This document shows positions 10,893 to 23,900 of a DNA stretch of 64,000 bases, piece after piece; positions within the stretch are counted from its first letter, which is position 1; each line of letters opens with the position of its first letter. The DNA lies in the NCBI GenBank assembly GCA_010645155.1, contig CM021316.1:6265576-6329575 (forward strand). Direction: 5' to 3'. The translations under genes were made by a program, and so were the position numbers. The DNA comes from Tigriopus japonicus (taxonomy: Eukaryota > Arthropoda > Copepoda > Harpacticoida > Harpacticidae). The notes beneath the pieces were generated by a model. That model made no database searches. It was not told where the DNA came from and saw nothing but the letters and a program-made list of their open reading frames with translations.

Positions 10893-11948
10893 TTGAAACT
10901 TTTAAGGACTGAAAGTCACAGAATACAAATGAATATTTCGAACTTCTAAATACAGATGTTCATCAGATAGATCAAAGCGGCTTGGAGTTTCACCCTCCAC
11001 ACGATGGAAACATCTTGACGAAATTTTTCAAATGATCATCAAAAAGGTTTTCAAAGATGAAAAATTCAACAAAGCTATTTTTGAATTTTTTTTTTAAAGA
11101 TTAGGTAAGTTGCTGAGAGCATTTGGAAATAATATTGAAGCACATTGGCAATACGGGTAATACGCAGCAGAAATAACCGTGCTTGAGTATAGTTACCCAA
11201 ATAAGATTTTGTTGCCAAGCATGGTTATCTTTTTTAATAATAATGTTTATTGCGAGTACTACACTCATTGGATACAATTTATGGTTACAATGAAATTATC
11301 ATCATGTGCACGGTGCATTGGGGGCCCATTCTCGGTTTTCCTCGGTTATCTTTTTTGTCCTTCAATACTTTCACTGTGTTCCAAATCTTCTCTACAACTG
11401 ACCGTTAATCATGGATTTTTTCACAAAGAAGGGTGAGTGGCGACTCTTGCCAATCAGATAAAGTTTCAATGAACTTGCGCAGCACGTTATTCTAAAATTA
11501 TACCTTTTTGGGACAGTATCAATTACAGATATTTTTCCACTCCTGCTGTAAAATTCGCACAGTTTAGGAATGTCCTTAAAATATAGCAACATTGAAACGG
11601 CAAGGTTAGTCAGTTCAACATCGTTTTCAGGTCAGTCTTTTAGTCTCTTAAATCCATGTCGGCCAACGAGAATTGAACGCGACCATTCATTCAGTGAATT
11701 TCCCTCTTCATGGTCAAGTTTTACAATAACTTCCCATTTTCTCTCTTTAGGAGGATTTTAAGGGGGATACCTTGGCATTTTTTCAAACACAACATTAACT
11801 TGAAATTTGGGAACCCTGTTCCATTGTTTACAAAACGAAGAGTGAGTGTACTTTCGGTACTCTGTGAACTAAAGATTCATTCATTTAAGTTCTAAGATTA
11901 CTATACACCGTTTTTCAACACACTTGAATCCAGTGATCCTATCGAAAC
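10893..11948. other. NOP9-MAT2B intergenic region
   Basis: About 1 kb of AT-rich DNA between same-strand genes. It should contain the NOP9 3' UTR and the MAT2B promoter and 5' UTR. I see no canonical AATAAA close to the NOP9 stop, no recognisable element and no credible ORF. Confidence 0.5.
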
Positions 11949-14900
11949 ATGAGTGATTCTGCATCAGTTTTAGTAACTGGTGGATCCGGCTTATTGGGAA
12001 GAGCCTTGATGAAGACCATTCAAGACTCTGGGAAATGGTCTTCTGTGACGGGGACGGCTTTTTCCAGGTAGACTATGGACAGAACAAACGTATCTAAGGA
12101 ACAAAATCGAAGGTTGTCTTCAGATATCTTAAGGTTTATTGGACACGGATCCGCGAATTCCTGCAACATTTCCATTTAGTTGTAGTTGATTTATTCATCA
12201 GTTGTAGAAAAATCGCCAATCTTCTTGGGGAACGAACTTGATCAGCTATGTAAAGTAAACTTGGGTTTTGTTATCTTTGTCGAATCCTTACATATTCAAG
12301 CACTGAAATGGTGCAAAAACCGAATCGAACCGAAAACCGAGGGGTCGGAAAAGGTTGCAAAATGCAACATGCACCTAAAATTGTAACACTTGACCATTTT
12401 AGTCAAATTTAGCAACATTTCATTTTTATCATAGCTAACAGCAACACTGGCATTTTTTTGTCTCGATCACTTAGATTTGGTTGGAAATTGGTCAAATTGT
12501 ATGTTTTACACATACTTTTACAGGACATTTTTTAAAAACATTTTTCTTTTAAATTCTAGAATAATTTGTGCAAAGAAAAACTGTGTTCTTAAAGAAGCCA
12601 AAAATTTAAGAACAGACAAACTTGAAATTAGCAACTTTCGCCCAGATTGAGACGCTTAATTGTCCAAGTTCGACATTTTTTATCTCAAAAAATGACATAA
12701 AGCCAAATATTAGCTACTTTTTAGCAGATTTCGTGGAATTGAGTGCAATTTGAAAAAAAAAATATTGCAATTTTGAGGGAAATTTTGTCCAATCTGCGCA
12801 TATTGATGAAAAACATGGACGGATTCATAGATTTATTATGTGATGGTAAAAATCATCGCATTATGCAGCCTTATTTTTTCTTTTGCCTTTAGCGCTCTGT
12901 TTGTTTATCTCATGGAAGTATTAATAACGATAACAAAACGATAACAATGATAATAAAACAAAGTAATAATTGCTGATTTGTGAACAGAAACGAATTTTGA
13001 TCATATTAAATGAAAATAATTTCCAAGAGTCCTCTTCAGCTCAGGACCCAAGACCCCTTGGTTTAGCTAATTCCATTGAGATCTGAGAGAGAGGGTTTAG
13101 ATTAAATGCTCCAAATGTTGCGGAATGCCAAGACGAACCAAACACCAATGACTTGGAACAATATGCGATTGCAAGAATTGCATATCACGAGTCTCTGCTT
13201 AGCGCCCAGTCGGTCCACCAAAGATTGGAAGTCGAGAACCTGATCCTTGAAATTCTCGAATTTAAGGACTCACAGAACTTGATTCTTATTCATTGTTTAG
13301 TCCCCCCAAAGTAGGCACGTAGACTTAACTAATTGGATAACCGAAGCTAAGAATAATCTTGATGCTCTTCCTGTCTTGTCTGAATGGGGTTGTAATCATT
13401 CATAGTTCAGATCGTCTTTGTGTTTACCTGAATTGCATGTACCTCATTTTCGCTTATCTGTACTTTAAGGGAACTGCAAAGTACAGCAACATTCGCTGAA
13501 AAGTGGAAAATTGAAGAGTTGTCCCCAACATATCCCAAACATTGTTTTCGTTAACTCGGCTAGTCATGTTTGCAACAATGCACATGCATGAACATCCCGA
13601 GGCAAATTTACCGCGGTTAACATCCCGAGGCAAATTTACCGCAAAAAAATAGAATTTGCCAAATGAAATGGTTTTATAATCCTTCTTTGAGCTAAAGAAA
13701 TTTGGGTACGAGTGCAGTTTGGGGAAAGCATTGATTTTTTTTTCAGGCTAGTCATTATTACAGAGGAACAATTCGTGCTTCGAGATTTATTGGTTCGAAT
13801 CCCGAGCCTAGATTTCTAAACTACTGGATGCCTGACGACCAGTCGCTAGGAGACTAAAACAGTACAATAAACCGGTTTGTGGTTAATTCTAGAGGGCTAA
13901 TACCAGAGTGACACTGTTCACTGTCGCTACTGAGCGACAGTAGCATCATAACAAGGAGAAATGCTGTACAGACAGCTTGCAAAATGTTCTCTGCCTTTTA
14001 AGAAAGGTTAAGTGAGATTTGAAATGTTAAATGTTTTAAATTCAAGTTTAGAACCCCCAAGGAGATTGGGGCTCAGATAAGATTTAGTCTCTTCTCTAAT
14101 TCGGTCCCAAAACATTTTCTTCTTGAATTTTAGGTCGAAAATGTTAGTTAGGCCAGGTGTTCTCTCCCCTGGAAAAAAAATTAGCGACCTTTTTTAACTT
14201 GGATATGAATCTCAAAAATAAGTTTGTTTGGGCAAAAAATCGTGATTTTTTAACCATTTAAGAGCGAAACAATTTCAAAAAGTGTTTCTGGGCAAAACAG
14301 CCATCAAAAAGTTTTTGTTAAAATCTTTTTTTTCTTTGCTCTACTGATCATCAATTTACAGCTAAGAAGAAAAGGTTGGTTTGCCGTCGAGCAGAAAATT
14401 CCCATTTTTGCTCTTTGCTCGCGTCACATTACAAAAGTAGTTGATTAACAAGCCCAGATTTAGGGAGATTTGCCGCTTTTTACCAAAATTTCCAAAATCA
14501 ACATTGCAAAGCAAAAATCAAAAGACAAGTTCTATAAAAATCTTTTCACAACGGGAAACTTGAAAATTGCATGAGACGCACATTTTGTTTTGGTAAAATC
14601 TTTTTCGTCACTAGATAGATGTATTTGTATGTATTTATATATACAAAGCTTTTTTATGGATTCGTCCCCGTTAAAGTAGTAATTAATCATCTTGGCTAAA
14701 TATTTTTAGTATTTACATTAAACAAATGCTAATTTGCCCTGATCTTTTTATTCCTGAATGGGATAGAAGCCTCTTTTAGACATCTTCTCTTTTGTATTTT
14801 TTTCCTTACTGTCATAATTTTTGCTATGATAATAGTAAATACTTGCTTGAACAAATCCTGAATTACAGTAAATACTTTACATAAAGATGTCACTTTTATG

Positions 14901-17900
14901 GCCTGTCTCGTTTCATTTAGAAAGGGAGCCAATTTGGTTAATTTGGACTTAACTGACTTGGATGGGATGAAGAAGTATATTGAGGAGACCAAACCCACAT
15001 TTGTGGTCCATGCCGCCGCTCAAAGATTTCCTGACAAAGTCGACAAAGATTTGGAGGCAGCCACCAAATTGAATGTAGAGGCCACTCAAGTACTCGCCAA
15101 AGCGATAAGTAAGTATGCATTTTAAGCCTTTTGCCTTGTCAGAAAAATTCGAATGAATGTTGAACTAATAGTTGTTTATGAGACTGAGTCACCTTCACAC
15201 TAGGGAAAATGAGAGTAATAATTGAGCAAGTTGAAGTGCAAGTTGCTCAAGTATTCTTAGATGATAGCAATGTTGATTGTTTGTTCGATTGTTGGACATG
15301 TGTAGGAAATTGATGACCGAGCAAGTGTTATGAATGGGGAAAATGTTGCAAACAAACCTAACAAGTCAGACAAGGTGAGCTGAGAACTTGTGAACTTGTA
15401 GGAACAAAAAGTAATCTCCAAGTCTAAAAGCGCACGTTCATGATTTAAACCATTGTCAAGGGTGACAGTATAGTAATCGATAGGGCCCGGAAAAATATTT
15501 GCAAAAAGTGACAAAATATCCAATATATAATTTCTTCATAAACCCTAAATATTTGAAAAAAGCCGGATATTTAAGAAATATGTTTTTGACAACGCGTATT
15601 TTGTCTGTTTGCACCGATTTTCTGGCTTTTCAAGGTTGAACCCAAGAGATGTTCTTATCAAGACATTTGTTTTGATTTGGTTTTCTGCTTAAGTGGACCC
15701 ACTCTTTTGTGGGAGTTGCAATCGTAGCACAAGGGTAATTAGTTCGAAACCTGGACTTGTCGCCTGTGCTTAGTAATGGTCTTTGATACGGGTGCAGATT
15801 TCTGGCAAAGAACACATTGCCTTGTAGGCCCAAAATGGCTAATAAACGCGTTCAAAATGCACCAGTTCAAGAAGTGCTCTCATTTTTCACCAATGAGAAG
15901 ACCCTTTTTTGTCTACTTGTAGAAGATTTAGTTCATCTTGGTTTGTTTTTCCTCCGGCAATTTTGTCGAAATAGTTTGAGATTACCTTTGACGATTAGTT
16001 GTCAACAAACTAGTTCAACGATGATTAATATGCCAGGAAACCCTCTCATTTTCTTGTTACCTTTTCATTTTTGACCTTTTTGTTGTTAATTTCATGGATA
16101 TTTGGCAACATTTTTAGAACAAGTGTTTGAATGTGCTGCCATTTTTATGAACATTTTTGCGATCTTTACCAACACTACTATCCTTAGGTAATGTAATTGT
16201 GAAAACAATGAGATTTGCTTTGCAATCAAGCTTTTTAATTACTTCCCGACGATAAGATGTTTTTTCACTTGCAAAAATGTAATCTAACCTATTAAGTCAT
16301 TCATTTTCTATTCATCTCAACTCATGAACACCCAGCATTCTACTTAAATAGAACGGAGTCTTGCACCGGATTTATACACACCTTTACCAAATTTAGAGCT
16401 TTGTTTGAATAAACAAAGCATCGCCTCAGAATTGTTAAAGATTAGCTGCTTTTTTAGCCAGGGGAAAATCTGATGTCGCACAAACATTTGTTTGACAGGT
16501 CTTTGTTTTCCTACAATTCATAACGAACTATTATGCCCTATGCATTTACGCCCTTATTTGGACCGGCTAATCCATAGAAAATTTCAACAATTTGTACATC
16601 CTCTTGTTTGCGTCCGAAGCTTATGTTTGTTACAATAATGAACAGGATAAAAATAATTGAATCTTCAGTATTTTGTGTTTGCCTTTGTACTTGTATTTTC
16701 CATTTGCTTTTGCAATAACGGTGAAAACAAAATTGATGAGATTTAGATTTGAACGTTCGAAATGGTGTGTTCAAAAGAACACCAGCTACTGCTCTCGTTT
16801 ACTTGACCAATTTTGGAAATGTGATCTTCTTTGGAGGATCGTTTTCAGCGAGAGAGAAGATGCTTATTCGCCTAAGCTTGGAAAGACGACCATTTTGAAC
16901 GTCCACAAATAGACGGAATGAAATCGAACCTGGAACACTTCCCACACGATGAAAGGAAGAGAGAAGTTAAATATTTATCTGTGGGACGCCTGGAGTCGGA
17001 ATTGAATTTTAAATCAAGAAGCCATTTATTTTAGTCTTCAGTCGAATGAATGATTGTTCTAATAAAAGGAGCAAAGCTCGTCAACACTTGTCCAATCAGA
17101 CTGGATGACATAATCAACGCTATTTTTGTACAGATTCTTATGGTGGCAACATGATCTACATCAGTACTGACTACGTTTTTGATGGAAAAACCGCTCCGTA
17201 CAAAGTCACCGATCAGACGAACCCCGTGAATATTTATGGCAAACTCAAGTTGGATGGGGAACTCGCTACATTGGGCGTGGATCCGGGTAGGTCGTAATGT
17301 CAAAAGCAATATGTACTTGATAAAAGCAATGTCATCTGTTAATTGACTTTTCCATCCACGTCTCCGATTCATTCAGAGAATCTCGTGCTCCGCATCCCAG
17401 TGTTGTACGGACCGGTGGAATATTTAGAAGAAAGCGCTGTCACCGTGCTATTCAAACTCCTTCTCTCACCCTCGGACAAGGACGTGGTCTCTGATTACGA
17501 AATCCGACGACCCTCACATGTGGACGATATTGCCCACGTTGTTCAAAAGCTCCTCGAGGCAAAACACAAGGTGGGTCAATTTGCCATCGACACATTGGAT
17601 TGTGTTTCTGGATCGATAAAGATCAAGGTGGAAACTGCTCCTTAATGATAGATCTAGTTGTGAAGTCTATTGACACTTTTTGGAATGAGTGAAGGGAACG
17701 TAATCATTCAAAGCTTAAACCTATATTTCTTGATTTAGAGAGGCATCGAGATTCAAGGGATCTATCAGTGGTGTGGGTTGGAGGCCTTGACCAAATTTGG
17801 CATGGTCCAGATTATGGCTAATGCGTTGAAAAAAGATGCTACGCATATCAAGGGGAATGCTGAGAAACCTGCGGAAACTGGAACTCAGAGGCCCTACGAC

Positions 17901-17999
17901 ACCACGATGGATACTTCCCGCCTCCAAGAATTGGGAATCGAGCACCACACCCCCTTTGAGCAGGGTGTGGCGGCCGTGCTTGGAAAATGGAACAAATAA
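11949..17999 (+). CDS. MAT2B: MAT2B, methionine adenosyltransferase regulatory subunit
   Basis: MAT2B is the NAD(P)-binding, short-chain-dehydrogenase-like regulatory subunit of S-adenosylmethionine synthetase. Five exons join in phase: 11949-12067, 14921-15108, 17134-17286, 17377-17570 and 17739-17999, giving 304 residues (human 334). Exon 1 carries the Rossmann motif [12 protein letters not shown]. Exon 2 has [16 protein letters not shown] and [11 protein letters not shown]. Exon 3 has [17 protein letters not shown] and YGKLKLDGE (the Tyr-x3-Lys pair). Exon 4 has [20 protein letters not shown] and [12 protein letters not shown]. Exon 5 has [15 protein letters not shown] and ends [15 protein letters not shown]. 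Introns 1 and 2 are 2.9 and 2.0 kb, much longer than most others here. The 3' end is convergent with the Ets gene, with 159 nt between stops. Confidence 0.93.
12068..14920 (+). other. MAT2B intron 1 (2.85 kb)
   Basis: AT-rich, with many poly-A and poly-T runs. It holds the 24-bp direct repeat listed separately and a TAGAGGGCTAATACCAGAG motif near 13892 that resembles the end of the MITE at 42726 but lacks a partner. There is no credible ORF. Confidence 0.6.
13591..13642. repeat. Two-copy 24-bp direct repeat
   Basis: Two identical 24-bp units beginning AACATCCCGAGG and ending TTTACCGC occupy 13591-13614 and 13619-13642, separated by 4 nt. They look like a recent local duplication inside MAT2B intron 1. 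Confidence 0.8.
15109..17133 (+). other. MAT2B intron 2 (2.0 kb)
   Basis: AT-rich intron with a GTAAGT donor and a TTTTTGTACAG acceptor. It has several short spurious ORFs and no recognised repeat or RNA gene. Confidence 0.6.
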
Positions 18000-18158
18000 T
18001 ACGTTTGAACATTTATTCCCTGTGTATTTATTGTATACGGTAGTAAGTTGAGATTTGGACGGATTTTAAGAGGAAAATAATATCAATTTCATCACAGCTT
18101 CTTCATGAGGATTGAATTATGCCTAGAGCGCCTCCATAGCGCTTGGCATCTGCTCGCC

Positions 18159-20929
18159 TCAATCGCTATCATTTCCACCCGCGGGGTTGATTCCGATGAG
18201 ACTGAAATATTTTTTGGGTTCACAACCCAAAATGGATTCTAAATTGCAAACGAATCTATAGACGTAACGTTTCCCGGCGGTTTTCTGAATGATCTGCTTG
18301 TCGTAGTAGTATCGAAGTCCGCGTGACAATTTTTCGTAATTCATTTTGGGCTTGTTCTTCCTGATGCCCCAACGTTTTGCCACCTGGAACAAAAAATCCA
18401 AGAGAACTGACGTCAAGGCAACGTAATTCCTCATTAGTGATCTTTTTTCACATTGCCCCAATGTGCGTTGACTGATGTTTACCTTAACTTTTGCTCGGAA
18501 GTGAAGTAATCAAGGTCTAGGTTTAAGCCATAATCCCTTGGGGGAACATTTAAAGAACCAGGTCATATCAAAAATAGCCCTCCCACCCTGCCATTGCTTT
18601 TCATGAATGAACATGAAAGTTAACTCCGATGTCGCTGACCCGTAACGTGCCAACAACCCTGTTTTGAAAGTAATCTGACCGATGCTAATTACCTCATCAG
18701 GGTCGGCCATTTTGAATTCCCAGCCGTTGCCCGTCCATGAAATGAAACTCTGGCAACTCTTGTCCGAAAGGAGCTCGAGAAGGAATTGCCAAAGCTGAAT
18801 TGGACCCGCGTTCCCCATGGCAGGAGTCATTCGTCCCGAAGAAGTCGGTGGTGTATGAGCTCCTCCCCTCATTCCAATATCCATACCCCCTCGACCCATC
18901 ATCTGACTGTCATAGACGGGATCCAGACTGAAGGAAGGCATGCCAGGGATGCCGTTTGAACACAGAGACTGACCCAAAGAGCCGACAGCCGACGGTGACG
19001 GCGAGCTCAGACTGGAGAGCGGGGGTTGAAGGACCGAAGGTGAAGCCTGTTGCGACCCATGAGAATGGTGATGAAGGTGAGGGTTGTAAATGGTCGAATG
19101 GGTCTGTAATAGAGAGACAGAGAACGAGAGGTAAAAACAACGAGAGAAACGACAACCGGTGAGTTAGTGAGTAGTAATTGCTATTGTTCTCGGTGGGTGT
19201 TTTGTCCAGTGGGGAAAAAGGCGTGAGATTTACAGACAGGGATTGTTCTCACTCTTTGGACATCATCGGACTAATCCCATGAGAACTGACTACGCAACAA
19301 GAAAAACTTGGGAGAGATTTGTCAACAGAAATTAAGTGGTGGGTTTGGACAAAGAGGAACGAAGTTCTCATCATCTGATTGAGAGTCAAGATTGACTTGC
19401 GCCCAATTGCTGAGACGAGGTAAATCTTGTAATGGTTGTGGGCCATTAGTCAGTCGTCTGTTTGACCATTTGATTGAGTCTAAGTATTATCCTTATCGGA
19501 ACCAAATAGATGAATGGACGAATGAATGAGTGAATGAGTGAGTGAGTGATGGCCGAAAGAACAAACGAGCGGATCCGCCATGACTACTACATCATTTCGA
19601 TTCACGAGTTACTACCGCTTAAAGAGACACACTACTCATCCCATTTCCGCCTCGAATTCCCCAAGGTGCTTTCTCGTCACAAAAATCTCGAATCAACTTC
19701 CCCGCCTCGTTAGTATCGGCGGAACAAAACGCATTTGATCCAATTCTCACCGGAAAGAATTCCATGGGCGACTGAGACGCACTCGAGGAGAAGGCATGAA
19801 TTCTGGCGTAGGCGTCCTGACCAATGGAGGACGGGAAGAATGGTTGTGTTTGTTGTTGGACCGGGTCATAGATGGATGGGGATGGGGAGATCCTCGTGGT
19901 GAGGGTAATCTCCTGACCTCCGCTAATTCCAATCTCTTGAGTGGTCGACACAGGGGGAATGGGATCTTGTTGCAAAAGTAACTGCAAGTGCTCGTAGAGA
20001 ATGTCACCCACGCAACGTGGCGCTTGGTCCATAAACGATTCTTTGGACAAGTCACACATTTCTGCGCCTGAAAGCTGGAAATATACAAAGTGAAAATCAT
20101 CATGAAAGCCTCGTTCATCTTGGGGATTTACGAGTTTTTCAGCTTACCTGAAAGGACTTGAGGAAGTCTTTGAACGTATCTGACTCTAACGAGAATTCCC
20201 GCATAGTCCAATCAAGCCACAAGGACACATGTCGGGGAGTCCAATCCCGAGGATTTGGCGGGATCTTTTCGTCTTCGGCTCGCTCCGACCACGAGGAATA
20301 AGTCAATTTCAAGGCTTCTCCAACTTTCTTATTTGTCAAAGGAGTCAAAGGGGGAACCTGAAACAATGAAAAGGATGGCTCAGTTTTTTGCATTCAAGTC
20401 ACGCTCTCACTTCTTTTAGTTTCATTCATTCTTTCGATCCTTGGGCAAGCTCTCATATCTCGCCCTAATCCTCATGGGGGTAATGCACACATAAGTACAC
20501 TCACTGACTGCATAATACACATGTCTAAGCTCTTTTCTCGTTTGCCTTGTAAACCAACCAATGTTAAACCGTAGCATGGTTGGATATTTTGGCAGGACTT
20601 AACTACCCGTAGATTTTACCAACCGTGAAACATAATTCGAATCGAATGCCCGTCTCACCATTGGACATGCTTCATTGATTCATCTTTATTACATTGGCCT
20701 CGAATGGCTCATCTACCCATAAGTTGACTTCACCCACCTGCAAATGTCCTCCGGGAGTTGTGGGAATGGAGGAAAGCTCAAAGTCAGCAAAGGAAAACCG
20801 TACACTATCCACAGGCTCGTGTTTGATGTCAATGCGGAAATCCACTTTGCGTCTCACTTTGGCGAGAGAAGTCCCATGAACTAAGGGTGCAGGGCCCAAG
20901 GGCGGAGCAAATACCCTTTCACACAACAT
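18159..20929 (-). CDS. pnt: Ets-1/Pointed-like transcription factor
   Basis: An ETS-family activator of the Ets-1/2 and Drosophila Pointed-P2 class, a nuclear effector of Ras-ERK signalling. Five exons join in phase: 20929-20738, 20357-20148, 20074-19751, 19103-18693 and 18383-18159, about 453 residues. Exon 2 starts VPPLTP, matching the ERK phospho-acceptor site in front of the PNT domain. It continues through the PNT domain ([20 protein letters not shown]), which ends in exon 3 ([20 protein letters not shown]). Exon 4 is a Ser/Pro/His-rich linker and the first half of the ETS domain ([19 protein letters not shown]). Exon 5 holds the recognition helix ([16 protein letters not shown]) and KRYVYRFVC. 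Exon 3's acceptor at 20076-20075 was chosen because the nearer AG breaks the PNT frame. The start ATG at 20929 is tentative, and further linker or alternative 5' exons may exist. Confidence 0.88.
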
Positions 20930-20941
20930 GTCGCAAGGCAA

Positions 20942-23900
20942 ATGTTTCGTCAGCTCGAATATTTTTACAACGTCTAATTGTCTGTACCGATCGACTTAAT
21001 CAGGTTTCCGTTTCAGGCACTCGGCAACTCGCCTATGTGTTTACCAAGATAAGACGATCCCCACAAGAGCATCAATGACTGCTCGGACCAGAACCTCTGT
21101 CCACGACACAACTCAAAATACTGGCAACATTCGGGATTGGAAATTTCAGGGTCATCGGGAGAAACCAATTCAACCCTCTTCCTCGAGCCGATCGACCGAT
21201 CAACAAGGGGTGCGAGGGTGGGAGGATTTCGCCCCAGATGTGCTTCTCCTGGACAGCCAGCTCAATTTCGGAACCTGTCGCGTACGTACGTACTCCTGAA
21301 TATGACGATTTTCGACGACGATCACTACTACTCAATGGTGGGAATGTTTTTGCCAGAGTTGTTCAAAGAGTGACCACAGTTGAGAGCTCTGGTGGACCAC
21401 AGAGAGCTCTTGTCAGGGAGAGCAAAGAGCTCACGGGGATGATGAGCAAAGGGTGTGGTGGATGTCTAGCCAGAAGAGATGGTTGGTCACTTAATACCCG
21501 ACCTGTGTTGAGGTGGTTGTGGTTGTGGTGGTGAATGGTTGCTAATTTCCCACGATCGGTTTGGTTGGTAAGTTCATTCATTCATTCGCTCTCCGAAAAT
21601 GGATGTGTTTACTCAGGACAAACTTGCGTACGTTTTCTAGGAGGCGAAGAAAGTTCGATGCGAAGCTCTCATGGAACCTTTTTTGAAGCATCAGTTTCAT
21701 CGAATAACAATTTCAACCAAACAGAAAGAATGGCCCTTTAAAAGGGGTACTTGATGTAAGTAAAAAGAAAAGAAATACATGTCTGTATTTTTTCCAGTAG
21801 CTTGCAAATTACTTGCGACACACATAGGGATTCAGAGCTTGGGACGTTTTTGCAACAATGGGGTGTTTGAAGCCCTCTAATACAGTATGTATTTCATCCA
21901 ACAACTTTCATGCGATCTTGATAGAAGTTAACGTAGAGCTGCCAAACAGCCTTATTTCTCCTAAATAACCTTGACATTGGGATTAATTGGGCGAATGATG
22001 GCCTTGAGTATGCCAATAATCTTGCTTGCAAACCCTGCCAAAAAGGTTCTAATGGGCACAGAGCAACTACATAACCTTTTGGGTTTCAGCCTTCATCCTG
22101 ATGGATCTCAACCTGCGCAAGTGTTTGTAAGGGAATAGATATATCTAAAGTGCTCACATTTTATCCTTCATAAAGATTGAATGAGTTCCGAATCAAAGCC
22201 GCTCCTAATGTTGCCACCCTGTTATAAAGAAATGGCGTGATATTTATGCAATGCGCCTGAAATTGCTTTGTCTTGCACTTTAAATGATTGTAGCTGGCAA
22301 TAAAAGGTCAACTCGCTTGAGCATATAGGGCCTCGAGGTCTGTCTTTGCTCATTTTCCGTTTCGACGAGTACAGGGGAATAAAAACAGTTTGCCGGCACA
22401 ATAAATAACAGTCCAAATGTTCGTAAAACATGAGCAGACACATTATTCTCGTTTTTCTACTCTCTGAATTCTCAAAGGTTGGATGGCCTTTATTCTCCTT
22501 TGTTGAATTCTCCTTTTAGGCCAATCCCTCCTTTCTCCCTCCCGTTCTGTTATCCTGGGATGGGCCGAATTTGACGTCACGATTCATTCATGAAACGGCT
22601 CTATTCCCAACTCACTCAAGTTGGCCTCGTTGCGCCCCACATGGACCTCAAAATGGGCCCAGCCCTCCGGATACTCTCATGTTTCCTCTCTTTGTCAGCT
22701 GACAAACACTGGCCTTCCTTCCTTCCTTCTTCCCTCCCTTCGCCTTTCGAGTTCCCCCAATTCAGGTCTGGGATTCTCGAACGACTCAAAGAGGCTTGCT
22801 TGGCTTGGCCTTCCATTTTCTCTGACGTTTGGGAGCCAAAATGGAACGCATGAGACCGCTCACATGAGGGGGAACGGGCGAAACTGAGGCCGACACTTTA
22901 TAAACATACATAGAGACGGACATGCAGAGGTCAAATATGCCCTCAAGAGTCTCCTTTTACACGGAATAGCGTTGTTCCAGGAGCTACCAACGAGGGGGTC
23001 TTAAAAGTCATCACCAAGAGAAAAGAAAGGAGCCCATTTGCCTTAGAGACAGGAATTAGAGCCTCCTCAGCTCTCCCTCTCATTTATCCCTCTACTGATG
23101 AGCAGACAACCGAATCACCTGTCCCGAATTCCCAGAGCTATTTCGTGGCCTCTCTGCGAGGAACATGATTCATGAATAGCAATGTACGTAGCGAGTCGCG
23201 ACGCAATTTCTGCGTGATTGCCTCGGTTCACCCCGATTTGAGCGAGCTGAGCGATGTTCGAAGGGATTGTTGTGTTGATCCTCAACTTCCATCCAGCCAA
23301 ACAAGGGAACTTCTTCCCACCTGATTCTGATTTGGCTCCCGGCACTCTCTCTCTCTCAAATTGACCCTCGTTGTTGTAGACTAGTGTATGTCCGTATGCA
23401 GGGAGTGAATTAGAGATGGACAGTTCCCAGACCCTCGATTGGTCGACTCAACAATAACACTTGGGGTCTCCGATAGCCAACCTAGTGTATCAGCCATTGT
23501 CTGACCTCAAGATCTCTGTTGAGTTGACCCTCAACGCCCACGATTGTTTTCCTAAGCCTGGCCCTCTCTTTCCTCTATCTAGCTTCGAACATGGATGAGA
23601 TTGAAAAACCAATGGCAACAAAAACGAGTAGTGATACAATATCTATTAAACGAATGGAGCCAGGTTTTCCAAGAAAAACCATCGAGATCCAATTTTCTCC
23701 AGCGATTGCCACTCGAATCAAAGCCATAGCAGTAATAATAAAGCGTTTCACAAGCGGATTTCCCTGCCCAAATTGAGTGCTACTCGATCACCCCATTGTG
23801 ATGTCACCGGCACCTTTGTACTGTTATTTGCCTTGGGAATTAAACAAGCGTATGACAGGGTACATATTTCACTCATTTAATTCCATCATGAAGGATAAAT

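Noticed and set aside
13730..13810. GGTTCGAATCCCG near 13786, resembling a tRNA T-arm or B box
   Set aside because: No D-arm or A box and no complete cloverleaf. It is probably chance.
20061..20070. Nearer acceptor AG for the third exon of the Ets gene
   Set aside because: It shifts the frame and destroys the second half of the PNT domain; the AG at 20076-20075 keeps it.
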